Shown here: positions 53,427 to 62,480 of the stretch, piece after piece
Numbering within the stretch: the first letter of the stretch is position 1
Layout of the letters: each line of letters opens with the position of its first letter
Origin: Kuafuiihalomonas sp039024635
GTDB taxonomy: Bacteria > Myxococcota > Kuafuiibacteriia > Kuafuiibacteriales > Kuafuiibacteriaceae
Assembly (NCBI GenBank): GCA_039024635.1
Contig: JBCCQA010000015.1
Span: 1-64,000, forward strand
Direction: 5' to 3'
Length of the DNA stretch: 64,000 nucleotides
Position numbers and translations under genes: made by a program
Notes under the pieces: model-generated
Told to the model about the DNA's origin: nothing
The model's input: only the letters and a program-made list of their open reading frames with translations
The model's database searches: none

Positions 53427-54893
53427 CTAGCTGGCCCGGGCTTGTCGAACCCAGTTGGCCCGCTGGAGCCGGGCCCTCTCGTAGGCTTCTTCATAGCCGA
53501 GGGCGGCCCGGGTCCACGAGAAGTCTTTCCGCATCCCGACCCTCTGCATGGCCTGAAGGGTGTGAGGCGCCTCCCGTCTCATCCGAATCGCCTGCTGGCA
53601 GACCTCGTGAAAGACTTCGCCGTCGATAGCGTCGAACAAGAAGCCAGTGCCCGAAGCATCACTGGCGACGGCGTCGATCGAGTCGGCAAGGCCCCCGACC
53701 CGACGAGCAATGGGCGGCGTCCCGTAGCGCTGGCTGTACATCTGGTTGAGACCGCAGGGCTCGAAACGGCTGGGCATGAGGAAGAAGTCGGAGCCCGCTT
53801 CGATGCGGTGGGCCAGACCCTCGTCGTAGGCGAGCCGAACCGCAGCCCGGCCGGGATGACGGGATGCGGCGGCCTTCAGGCCGGCCTCCAAAGAGGGGTC
53901 ACCCGTCCCCAAGACGACAATTTGCGCTCCGGCCGCCACCAGACGATCGAAGGCATGGAGAACCAGGTCGACGCCTTTCTGAATCGTAATCCGACAGATC
54001 ATTCCGAATACAGGCCCGTCGCTGGGCTCAAGCCCCAGCTCCGACTGAAGCGCCGTTTTGCAGGTCGCCTTTCCCGATAAGTCATGCTCGTCGTAGTGAG
54101 CGGGAAGAAAGGGATCCCGAGCTGGATTCCAGACCTCGACGTCGATGCCGTTGAGGATACCGAGCAAATCGCTCGAGCGCCCGGCGATCTGCTCGTGAAG
54201 TCCAGCGCCACCGAGGGGGGTCGTGATCTCCCATGCGTAGGTCGGGGAGACAGTCGTGAGCAGATCGGCCTGCACGACGGCGGCCTTGAAGGGATTGATA
54301 GCCCCGAAGTCCTCGTACACGTCCGGTCGGAAGACCTCGGCCCCGAGGTCGAGCTGGACGAGATCAGAGGCCGGGAATCGAGGCTGGTGCGCGACGTTGT
54401 GCATCGTGAAGACGCTCGCCGTGTAGAGGAAGGGCTCCACCATCTCTGGGCCCTGGAGCAGGGAGGCGATGGGAGCAGTGGGCCAATCGTGGAGATGCAT
54501 GATCTCCGGCGTCCAATGGAGCTTGCGGCTGAGCTGAAAGGCAGCCCGACACAGGAAGGCAAAGCGCGTGAACTCCGAGCCGCCGGCGTCGAAGGAACCG
54601 TAGACGGTCTCAGCGCCGTACAGTTCCTCGTGCTCGATGAAGTAGACGGGGACGCCTCCCGGCAGCTCTCCCTCCCAAACGGCGCACCATCCTTCGCTCG
54701 GGCCCATGGGCACACCGAGGGGACCAGGGAGAGCTTGAAGCCCCGCCCGCGAGACGGCACCATACAGGGGCAAAACGATGCGGGCGTCGTGCCCTCTGCG
54801 CACCAGGGCCTTTGGCAGAGCGCCGGCGACATCGCCCAGCCCACCCGCTTTGGCGAAGGGGACGCACTCGGGCGTCACGAATAGGATGTCCAT
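53427..54893 (-). CDS. glgA: Glycogen synthase (ADP-glucose type)
   Basis: This 488-residue GT5 glycosyltransferase extends alpha-1,4-glucan from ADP-glucose. The start MDILFVTPECVPFAKAGGLGDV holds the KxGGL donor loop at 15-19, and the C-terminal half has RITIQKGVDLVLHAFDRL and SRFEPCGLNQMYSQRYGTPP with the catalytic Glu of EPCG. The ATG lies two bases after the SpoVR stop, so the two share a message. glgP is 20 kb away; no glgB or glgC is in the window. Confidence 0.96.
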   Translation of the reverse strand: MDILFVTPECVPFAKAGGLGDVAGALPKALVRRGHDARIVLPLYGAVSRAGLQALPGPLGVPMGPSEGWCAVWEGELPGGVPVYFIEHEELYGAETVYGSFDAGGSEFTRFAFLCRAAFQLSRKLHWTPEIMHLHDWPTAPIASLLQGPEMVEPFLYTASVFTMHNVAHQPRFPASDLVQLDLGAEVFRPDVYEDFGAINPFKAAVVQADLLTTVSPTYAWEITTPLGGAGLHEQIAGRSSDLLGILNGIDVEVWNPARDPFLPAHYDEHDLSGKATCKTALQSELGLEPSDGPVFGMICRITIQKGVDLVLHAFDRLVAAGAQIVVLGTGDPSLEAGLKAAASRHPGRAAVRLAYDEGLAHRIEAGSDFFLMPSRFEPCGLNQMYSQRYGTPPIARRVGGLADSIDAVASDASGTGFLFDAIDGEVFHEVCQQAIRMRREAPHTLQAMQRVGMRKDFSWTRAALGYEEAYERARLQRANWVRQARAS

Positions 54894-54895
54894 GC

Positions 54896-56407
54896 TCAGA
54901 CGGCCTCGAGGGCCGAGACGGACTTCTCGCTGTGGGCGCTGCCATCATAGCGAATGATCACGGGCTTGCCGTCGCTCACGGTGGCGAGAGCCGTCGGGCG
55001 CTGCCAGACCGAGTGGAGGTTTTCCAAAGTGGCTCGAGCCCATTCGCCTTCGAGGTCCACGCCGTCGTGGGCATGCCGGAGAAGGAGCTCCCCGCGGTTC
55101 TCCCAGTTTCCGTCGACGACGTCGATGATCGGGTGACCGAAGTTGGTGAGCTGGGTCAGCATCTTGCTCTTCACCTCCTTGAACTCCCTCGACTGAATCT
55201 CCCAGTCCCCGGTGCTGCGATTCATGCCGTAGGTGAACAGCTTCTGCTCCCGCGCAAAGTCCTCGGTGAGAAACTCATCGATGAAAGTTACGTCGTTGTA
55301 GAGCTTTCTAACCTCGAAGATCTTGCTGCGGCCCAGACCCGTCTGCCGATCCCATCGCTTGCGGGTGGCGAAGTCGTCGCACTCCTCCCACTCCTTGCCG
55401 AACTGACCTTTGTTCCAGCGCTCTTCGATGTGCCGGAAGAGCTCCAGGCCGAGCTTGTACGGATTGATACGTCCAGGCTGCATGCCCATGGTCGAAGCGT
55501 GGACGTCGGCGTAGTCCAAGAGCTCGCTGTCGTGCATGGCCCGTGAGGTCATGATGGTGGAGTGCCAGTACGAGGCCCAACCCTCGTTCATAATCTTGGT
55601 CTGACCTTGGGGCGCGAAGTAGTAGGCCTCTTCCCGCACGATCTCCAGGCAGTCGGCCTGCCAGCTCTCTAGGGGAGCGTTCTCCATCAAGAAAAGGAGC
55701 GTATCTCTCACCGGTCGCTCGGGAAAACGCCGCTTTCGCTGGGCCTCTTCTTCGAGCTTCTTCTTTTCCTGCTCCACGAACTCGGCCGGGTTGACGTAGC
55801 CTCGGAGGTAGCCTCGCTCGGTAGGGATCAGTCGAACCGCGGCCGACTCTTCCTCTTCTCCATTCTTGGGCGGAGGCCGAGTCGAAGCGGTCCGCTCGAA
55901 GAGCGCCCGCTGGTCAATCAGGTTCTCGAGCGAAAGGCACGCGTCCATGAAGCTCTCGACCCGCTCGACCCCGAAGCGATCCATGTAGCGTCGTACCCGG
56001 GCCGCGTGGTTGGCCATCTGGTCCAGCATTCGTCGGTCGGTGGTTCCGAAGTAGAGATTGTTCTTGAAGAAGTCGCTGTGGCCATAGACGTGGGCCATGA
56101 CCAGCTTCTGCTGCAGGAGCGAGTTCGAGTCGATCAGGTAGGCGTAGCAGGGGTCCGTGTTGATCACGAGCTCGTAGATCTTGGACAAGCCGTACTCGTG
56201 GGACTTGGAGAGCTGCTCGTACTCCATCCCAAAGCGCCAGTGCGGATAGCGGGTCGGAAAGCCCCCGTAGGCGGCCACCATATTCATTTGGTCGACGGTC
56301 ACGAGCTCGAAGAGAACTTCGAAGGGGTCAAGGCCGTACTCGGCCGCGTATCCCCGAATCTCGCGCTGCATCTCGATGAGATGGGGTGGCAGCGACATGA
56401 TCGGCAT
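54896..56407 (-). CDS. SpoVR family protein
   Basis: This 503-residue soluble protein is similar over its whole length to SpoVR (YcgB in enteric bacteria): FELVTVDQMNMVAAYGGFPTRYPHWRFGMEYEQL near the start, CYAYLIDSNSLLQQKLVMAHVYGH, NEGWASYWHSTIM and NPYKLGLELFRHIEERWNKG. The biochemical role is unsettled; it is linked to spore cortex formation in Bacillus and to stress responses elsewhere. The usual companions YeaH and PrkA are not here; glgA follows directly. ATG 56407 or 56398 both suit the family start. Confidence 0.93.
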   Translation of the reverse strand: MPIMSLPPHLIEMQREIRGYAAEYGLDPFEVLFELVTVDQMNMVAAYGGFPTRYPHWRFGMEYEQLSKSHEYGLSKIYELVINTDPCYAYLIDSNSLLQQKLVMAHVYGHSDFFKNNLYFGTTDRRMLDQMANHAARVRRYMDRFGVERVESFMDACLSLENLIDQRALFERTASTRPPPKNGEEEESAAVRLIPTERGYLRGYVNPAEFVEQEKKKLEEEAQRKRRFPERPVRDTLLFLMENAPLESWQADCLEIVREEAYYFAPQGQTKIMNEGWASYWHSTIMTSRAMHDSELLDYADVHASTMGMQPGRINPYKLGLELFRHIEERWNKGQFGKEWEECDDFATRKRWDRQTGLGRSKIFEVRKLYNDVTFIDEFLTEDFAREQKLFTYGMNRSTGDWEIQSREFKEVKSKMLTQLTNFGHPIIDVVDGNWENRGELLLRHAHDGVDLEGEWARATLENLHSVWQRPTALATVSDGKPVIIRYDGSAHSEKSVSALEAV

Positions 56408-56446
56408 GCTAGCGGCGATCGAAGCCACGGGCCAACGCTGAGCACC

Positions 56447-57634
56447 TTGATCTTCCATACCGCGGACTGGCACTTGGGTCAGACGCTGCACGGGCACGAC
56501 CGAGGTCCCGAGCACGACGCCTTCCTTCGCTGGTTTCTCGACGCCATCCGAGAGGCCCAGCCAGATGGGGTGCTGCTGGCCGGGGACGTTTTCGACGTGG
56601 CGAGCCCGAGCGCAGCCTCGACCCATCGCTACTTTCGCTTCCTGGCCGAAGTCGCCCGAGCCTCCCCCCAGACCACGGTGGTGGTCATCGCTGGAAACCA
56701 TGACTCGCCCCATCGGCTAGAGGCCTCCAAGGAGCTGCTGGACCAGCTGCGCGTTCGCGTCGTCGGTCGGGCCGATGACCTGGAGCGAATGCTCGTCCCC
56801 CTGGGACCCATCGATGCCCCCAAGGCTTGGGTCCTGGCCATTCCTTATCTCAGACCGGCCGACCTCTCGGCTTGGTCCGAGGCCAGCGATCCGGAGCAGC
56901 GGGTCATCGAGGGCTACCGCCGCCTGCACGACGCGCTCTTGGACCGCCTGGCCGCGCGTCGGGCCGGTCGACCCGTCATCGCCATGGGCCACTGCTACAT
57001 GGCAGGCGGCACGACGAGCGAGGAGTCGGAGCGCCCGATTCAGCGGGGCTATCAATCCGCCTTTCCCAGCGACGTGGTGCCCGCCGAGCTGAGCTATGTG
57101 GCCCTCGGCCATCTGCATCGAGCCCAGGCCGTTCCCGGCGAAACGGCCATCCGCTACTCGGGCTCACCCATCCCGCTTTCGATGACGGAGAAAGACTACC
57201 TGCATCAAATGGTCGCCATTCGGCTGGGCGAACGGACCGAGGTCGAGACCCGAGCCATACCGCGAAGCGTCCCCTTCTTGGTCGTCCCCTTGGAAGCTAA
57301 GCCTCTGGACCAAGTCCTAGCCGAGCTCCGCGCCCTCCCCCGCTTCGAGGCCCCCCCCTTTCTCGAAGTGCGGGTCCAGCTAGAAGCGGCCGAGCCCAGG
57401 CTTCGCCGGCGGGTCGAAGAGGCGCTGGCCCACACGTCGGTCCGATTGACCCGAATCGTCGTCCAACGCCCCCAGGGCGTGGAGCCGGACTGGTCGCCGG
57501 CTCCGCTGCGCCAGCTGGCGCCGCGGGACGTCTTCGAGCAGCTGGTGCAGCGCACCCGAGGGACGCTACCCAGCCCCGAGCTGAGCAAGCTCTTCGACGA
57601 AGTGGCCTCCCAAGCCTCGGAGGAGAGTTCATGA
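56447..57634 (+). CDS. sbcD: Nuclease SbcCD subunit D
   Basis: This is a 395-residue Mre11-type metallophosphoesterase of the SbcCD hairpin nuclease. The metal motifs are FHTADWHLG at the start, LAGDVFD, AGNHDSPHR, MGHCYMAG and LGHLHRAQ. The start is not obvious: a TTG at 56447 gives the family start (LIFHTADWH), while the frame runs far upstream through the SpoVR gene on the other strand. The stop overlaps sbcC by four bases. Confidence 0.92.
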   Translation: MIFHTADWHLGQTLHGHDRGPEHDAFLRWFLDAIREAQPDGVLLAGDVFDVASPSAASTHRYFRFLAEVARASPQTTVVVIAGNHDSPHRLEASKELLDQLRVRVVGRADDLERMLVPLGPIDAPKAWVLAIPYLRPADLSAWSEASDPEQRVIEGYRRLHDALLDRLAARRAGRPVIAMGHCYMAGGTTSEESERPIQRGYQSAFPSDVVPAELSYVALGHLHRAQAVPGETAIRYSGSPIPLSMTEKDYLHQMVAIRLGERTEVETRAIPRSVPFLVVPLEAKPLDQVLAELRALPRFEAPPFLEVRVQLEAAEPRLRRRVEEALAHTSVRLTRIVVQRPQGVEPDWSPAPLRQLAPRDVFEQLVQRTRGTLPSPELSKLFDEVASQASEESS

Positions 57635-60600
57635 AGATCCTCGCCCTTCGCGGAGAGAACCTGGCCTCGCTGGAGCACTTCGACATCCCCTTCGACGCAC
57701 CACCACTGTCGGAGAGCGGGCTGTGTTCCATCGATGGCCCCACCGGTGCCGGTAAGAGCACTCTTCTGGATACGATCTGCCTCGCCCTCTTCGACCGCGT
57801 CCCTCGACTCGTCGGCGCTCGAGACGCGGCCGAGGCTTTGCAAGACGGATTGTCACCCACCGATCCCCGGTCAGTGCTTCGGCGAGGGGCCGGAGCCGGG
57901 ATGGCCGAGGTGGACTTCCGAGGTCGAGACGGCGAGCGCTATCGCGCGACCTGGGAGGTATGGCGAGCCCGCAAGGCCCCCGATGGCCGCCTACAAAATC
58001 AGCGCGTGCGCCTCCTGCGCCTGGATGCGAACGAAGACCTAACCGGCAAGCATCGTACCGAAACCCTCGGCGCCATCCAGGAGCGAGTAGGCCTCGACTT
58101 CGATCAGTTTCGAAGGGCGGTGCTGCTGGCCCAAGGCGATTTCTCGGCCTTCCTTCGGGCGCGACCGGAAGAGCGGGCTCAACTGTTGGAGCGGATGACG
58201 GGCACCGAGGCTTTCAGCCACATCTCGATCGCCGCCTTCTCGCGACACAAGAGCGACGAAGAGCGTGTGAGCGCGCTCGAAGGCCAGCGCGCAGGGACGA
58301 GACCCCTCCGCCCGGAAGCCAGAAGCGAGCTCGAGGCCCGAGCTGCGTCCCAAGAGGCGACCCTGAAGACCCTCCAAGGCCGGCGGGACGAGCTCCGGCA
58401 GCGCTTGGAGCAGCTTAGACGTCGAGGCGAGCTGGTCGAGGAACTAGAGGCCGCAGAGCAGGCGACGGCCCAGAGCGAAGCGGCCTGGGAAGCTGCGGCC
58501 GAGCTTAGGGCGGGGCTCGAACGGGAGGCGCAGATAGGTCCGCTGCGAGGGCCTTGGGAGGCGCTCCAAACGAGCCTTCGCGAGATCGAGCGGGCCAGCC
58601 AAGACCGAGCTGAGGCTCAGGCCACCGAGCAGCGGGCGAGCCAGGTCCGGCACGAGGCGGAGGACGCCACCCGGACGTCGATGGAGCGCCAGGCCGCCCT
58701 GATCGAGGAAGCCGCGAACCTTGCTCCGGAGCTGGAGAAGGCGTCGGGTCTGGACGCCCGCCGGCGGGCTGCCGAATCCGAAGAGCAAGAGGCGGAAGGC
58801 GCGCTCGACGAGCTTCGGGCCGAGCTCCGGGCAGCGGTCGACCAGACCGAGGCACTAGGACGAGCGGCGCGAGAATTGGAAGGTGACCTGGTCAGGGTGA
58901 CCAGGTCGATCGAGCCCGAGGCGCGAAAGCTGAGTAGCGTCTGGTCGACCTTGGAGCGAGAGCTGAGGCGCTGGGTGGAGGCCCTGGCCGAACGAGATCG
59001 GACCTTGGCCACCATCGAGGCCCACGCCCAAGAGGAGCGAACCAAGGAAGCCAAGCTGAGCGCCGAGAACGAAGCCTTGGGCATCAATGCCGAGGCCCTC
59101 GACGGAGCCCGTCGAGCCCTGGAGTCGGCGCGCCGGGCTCTGGCTGAACACAGGGCGACCGGGGGGCCCCATCGGTTGAGCGAGGCCTTCGGCGGACTCT
59201 CCAAGCTGAGCTCGGAGCTGCTTGAGCTTCGCCGCCGAATGGAGCTGGCGAAGCAGGACAGGAGCGCCATTCGGCGCCTGGAGCGAGAGCGAGAGAAGGC
59301 CCAGACCAAACTACGAAAGGCCCGGGCCGAGGCCCGACGCGCGACTCGAAGCCGGCGTCAAAAGGAGGCGGAGCTTCAGGAACTGGAGCAGCGCTTCAGC
59401 CTCAGCCGTCTGCGACAACAGCTCCACGAGCATCGAAGCGCGCTCTTGGAACCCGACGCGCCGTGCCCCTTGTGCGGGAGCGCCCATCGGGGCGACGCCC
59501 CGCCACACGAGTCGCCGGAAGCCGCCGAACTTCGCCGATTGGAGAAGCTTCGAAAGCAGATCCAAAAGCTGGAGGCCAAGCGCACGGACAAGGAGATCGA
59601 AGACAAGACCGCAACCGAACGGGTGGCGGAGTTGGAGCGTAGCATCCGCGAGCGAGAGGAGCGGGCCGAGAGCGCCCATGCCGCCTGGCTCGGGTTCCGG
59701 CGCAGCCTGGAGATGGTCTGGGTGGACAGCGCCTTTCTAGCTCAGCAGAAGGTGCAGACCTTCGCCCTTCGCCTGGGTCGAACGCCCCAGGGCAAGCAGC
59801 TGAGCGAGGTCGAAGACCAACTGGCCGAGACCGCCCGACGGCTTCAGGCCCACGGCAGTGAGGACGAAGCGCGCGCGGCTCAGGTCGAAGGGCGGGAGCG
59901 AGACGAAGCCCGGGCTCGGGCTCAGATGACGGGGGCGGAAGAGCGGCGAGACGGCCTAGTGCGCGACCTGGAGGCCCACGTCGTGACCGGGAAGCTGCTC
60001 CGCCAGAAGGCGGACACCCTGGTCGGGACCAGCTTCGCAGAGCGGGTGCGAGAGCTCTGCCCGTCCGAGCTGGCGGACCCGGCCTCGGCCGAGCCGGCCC
60101 GCTTCCTGGCCGAGTGGGACGCTCGAATGGACGAGGTCCAGGCTCTGCTCGAGCACGAGGCCCAACAGGAGAAGCTCCTCACCGAGCTCCGTGAGCGTCT
60201 GGGTTCGGCTCGGGCCGCCACTTGGCGGGTCCACGCCCGCTTCGAAGAAGCGCGGGCCCGACGCGATCGGGCGCGAGCGGCGCGTGAGCACACGGGGGCC
60301 GAGCGAGCGGCGCTCCTCGATGGAAGAGGTACGCGGGAAGTTCAGCAAGCGCTCGAGGCCCGACGACGAGCCGGCGAGCGGGGACTGGCTACGGCCCGAG
60401 AGGCGGTCGCGGCCAGCATCGCAGAAGAGGCGGCCGCCCGCTCACGAATCGCCGCCCTGGACGAAGCACTGACCCGAACCGAAGCGCAACGTGCCTCGAC
60501 TCAGACACGGGTCGAGGCCGAGGCCGAAGGCGCTGGCCTGGCCGTCGACGAGCTTGCTGCGCTGCTCGCCCGTCCCTTCGAACCCGAGGCCAAGGCCCGG

Positions 60601-61368
60601 GTCGGCGCCTTGGCCGAGGCTCGCCAGGCGGCCCGGTTGGCGCTGAGCGATCGGCGCCAGCGCTTGTCCAACTTCGACGCCCGTCATCCTCCCGAGCCCG
60701 CGCCAGAGACCTTGGCCCAAGCCTTGGCGGAGGTCGAAGGCGAATTGGAAGGCCTCACCCAAGCCCAGCTTCAGTCCAAGACGGCCCTGGCCCAAGACGA
60801 CGAAGCGCGCCGACAGGACCAGGCCCTGCTCGCCGAGCTCGAAGAGGCCGAGGCCCGACGACTGCTCAGCGCTGACCTGACGGAGCTCATCGGCTCTGCT
60901 GATGGAAGGAAATTCCGGACCTTCGCTCAGGGCCTCAGCCTTTCCGCCCTGCTGTCCCAGGCCAACCTCCACCTCCATCGCCTCCGGCCCCGCTATCGGC
61001 TCAGTCGAGCCCCCGGTCGAGACATCGACATCCAGGTCGTGGACCGTGACCTCGGAGACGAAGTTCGCTCGGTCTCGACCCTCTCGGGCGGGGAGAGCTT
61101 CCTCGTCTCCTTGGCCCTGGCCCTCGGCCTCTCCTCCCTTTCGGCTCGGGATCTGGCGGTCGAGTCGCTCTTCATCGACGAAGGCTTTGGCCACCTGGAC
61201 AAGGACAGCCTGGAAGTGGCCATCAGCACCCTTGACGCCCTCCAGGCCGAAGGACGGAGCATCGCCATCGTCTCCCACGTCCCGGACGTGGCCGAGCGTA
61301 TAGGCTACGGCATCGAGGTGCGCCCGCTCGAGCCGGGCCGGAGCCGAGTGCGAATTCGCGGCGCCTGA
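57631..61368 (+). CDS. sbcC: Nuclease SbcCD subunit C
   Basis: This 1,245-residue Rad50-type ATPase belongs with SbcD in the cell's hairpin and protein-blocked-end nuclease. The P-loop is GPTGAGKST (36-44). A long coiled coil carries the zinc hook C612-P-L-C615. The signature is LSGGESFLVSLALALGLS near 1150 and Walker B SLFIDEGFGHLD. It is longer than E. coli SbcC (1,048), with the extra length in the coils. The ATG overlaps the sbcD stop. Confidence 0.95.
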   Translation: MKILALRGENLASLEHFDIPFDAPPLSESGLCSIDGPTGAGKSTLLDTICLALFDRVPRLVGARDAAEALQDGLSPTDPRSVLRRGAGAGMAEVDFRGRDGERYRATWEVWRARKAPDGRLQNQRVRLLRLDANEDLTGKHRTETLGAIQERVGLDFDQFRRAVLLAQGDFSAFLRARPEERAQLLERMTGTEAFSHISIAAFSRHKSDEERVSALEGQRAGTRPLRPEARSELEARAASQEATLKTLQGRRDELRQRLEQLRRRGELVEELEAAEQATAQSEAAWEAAAELRAGLEREAQIGPLRGPWEALQTSLREIERASQDRAEAQATEQRASQVRHEAEDATRTSMERQAALIEEAANLAPELEKASGLDARRRAAESEEQEAEGALDELRAELRAAVDQTEALGRAARELEGDLVRVTRSIEPEARKLSSVWSTLERELRRWVEALAERDRTLATIEAHAQEERTKEAKLSAENEALGINAEALDGARRALESARRALAEHRATGGPHRLSEAFGGLSKLSSELLELRRRMELAKQDRSAIRRLEREREKAQTKLRKARAEARRATRSRRQKEAELQELEQRFSLSRLRQQLHEHRSALLEPDAPCPLCGSAHRGDAPPHESPEAAELRRLEKLRKQIQKLEAKRTDKEIEDKTATERVAELERSIREREERAESAHAAWLGFRRSLEMVWVDSAFLAQQKVQTFALRLGRTPQGKQLSEVEDQLAETARRLQAHGSEDEARAAQVEGRERDEARARAQMTGAEERRDGLVRDLEAHVVTGKLLRQKADTLVGTSFAERVRELCPSELADPASAEPARFLAEWDARMDEVQALLEHEAQQEKLLTELRERLGSARAATWRVHARFEEARARRDRARAAREHTGAERAALLDGRGTREVQQALEARRRAGERGLATAREAVAASIAEEAAARSRIAALDEALTRTEAQRASTQTRVEAEAEGAGLAVDELAALLARPFEPEAKARVGALAEARQAARLALSDRRQRLSNFDARHPPEPAPETLAQALAEVEGELEGLTQAQLQSKTALAQDDEARRQDQALLAELEEAEARRLLSADLTELIGSADGRKFRTFAQGLSLSALLSQANLHLHRLRPRYRLSRAPGRDIDIQVVDRDLGDEVRSVSTLSGGESFLVSLALALGLSSLSARDLAVESLFIDEGFGHLDKDSLEVAISTLDALQAEGRSIAIVSHVPDVAERIGYGIEVRPLEPGRSRVRIRGA

Positions 61369-61487
61369 AGGTCGTGCTCCAAGCGTCGCCAGCGACGGCT
61401 CATGTTAGCGTCTCGGCCGCCCATGCTGGTGCCCCCGAGAAGTCGCTCCAATCGTCGGCGAATGACCGGCCGGGAGACGGTCCCCAC

Positions 61488-62468
61488 ATGACCGGGACAC
61501 TCGTGGATACGCTCTTCGTCCTGCTGGGCTTCGGCTTTCTCGTCGTCGGGGGTGAAGCCCTGGTTCGGGGCGCAAGCGGCATCGCCTTGATCGCCCGCGT
61601 GACCCCTGCGGTAGTCGGGCTCACCATCGTGTCCGCCGGAACCTCGATGCCGGAGCTGGTTGTCTCTCTGAACGCGGCCCTGAACGAAAGCCCAGGCCTG
61701 GCGGTCGGCAACGCCGTAGGCTCCAACATCTTCAACGTGGGGGCGATCTTGGGCCTGACCGCCCTCGTCCGGCCTCTGCGGATCCTGGGCAACACCGTCC
61801 GCCTGGAGTGGCCGGTGATGATGCTAGCCGTCTTCCAGCTGCACCTGCTGATCCGCGACGGCGCCCTCGACCGTTTGGAGGGCGGCTTCTTGCTCGGCGC
61901 CCTCATCGCCTTCGTGGCCTACACCGTCTTCGTGGGAGCCCGGGCAGCATCCGACCGCGAGACGGGGGACCTTCAGGCCCACGTCGCGACGGCCTCATTC
62001 GGCCGCCGCGGCGGCGCCGCCTTGGCCCTCAACGGGGTCGCCGTCCTCATCGGAGCGCTGTGCCTGGCCGGAGGCTCTCAGACCCTGGTCTACGGCGCTT
62101 CGAACCTGGCCCGTAGCTTCGGCGTCAGCGACACCGTCATCGGCCTCACCATCGTCGCCGCCGGGACCGGCACACCGGAGTTGGTGACCTCCCTCGTGGC
62201 CGCCTTTCGAGAACGAGACGACATCGCGGTAGCCAACGTCTTGGGTTCCAACATCTTCAACGTCCTGGGCATCTTGGGCACGACAGCCTTGGTCTTTCCC
62301 ATCCAGGTCCCGACCGAGATCATCACCCGTGACAGCCCCTGGATGATCGCTTTCTGCCTCGTGCTCTTCCCATTGATGGCCACCGGTTCGCGCCTTCGAC
62401 GACCGGAAGGCGGCCTGCTTCTGCTCGGCTTTCTCGCCTACATCGGCCTGCTCCTCCGGTCCGCCTGA
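61488..62468 (+). CDS. Calcium/sodium antiporter (CaCA family)
   Basis: This 326-residue membrane protein has about ten membrane segments and two alpha repeats: AGTSMPELVVSLNAALNES with VGSNIFNVGAILGL, and AGTGTPELVTSLVAAFRER with LGSNIFNVLGILG. The conserved Glu residues for ion binding are in both. It is YrbG-like. The ATG at 61488 after GGGAG is preferred to an open frame from 61374. It follows sbcC by 119 bases, convergent with the lipoprotein gene (12 bases between stops). Confidence 0.94.
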   Translation: MTGTLVDTLFVLLGFGFLVVGGEALVRGASGIALIARVTPAVVGLTIVSAGTSMPELVVSLNAALNESPGLAVGNAVGSNIFNVGAILGLTALVRPLRILGNTVRLEWPVMMLAVFQLHLLIRDGALDRLEGGFLLGALIAFVAYTVFVGARAASDRETGDLQAHVATASFGRRGGAALALNGVAVLIGALCLAGGSQTLVYGASNLARSFGVSDTVIGLTIVAAGTGTPELVTSLVAAFRERDDIAVANVLGSNIFNVLGILGTTALVFPIQVPTEIITRDSPWMIAFCLVLFPLMATGSRLRRPEGGLLLLGFLAYIGLLLRSA

Positions 62469-62480
62469 CGAGGCCCTCGC

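Noticed and set aside
54084..54884. Plus-strand frame opposite glgA
   Set aside because: Antisense shadow without domain features; glgA is well supported.
56006..56446. Longer N-terminus for SbcD
   Set aside because: The open frame runs through the opposite-strand SpoVR gene and adds residues unlike the family; the protein starts at the metal-binding HTADWH region.
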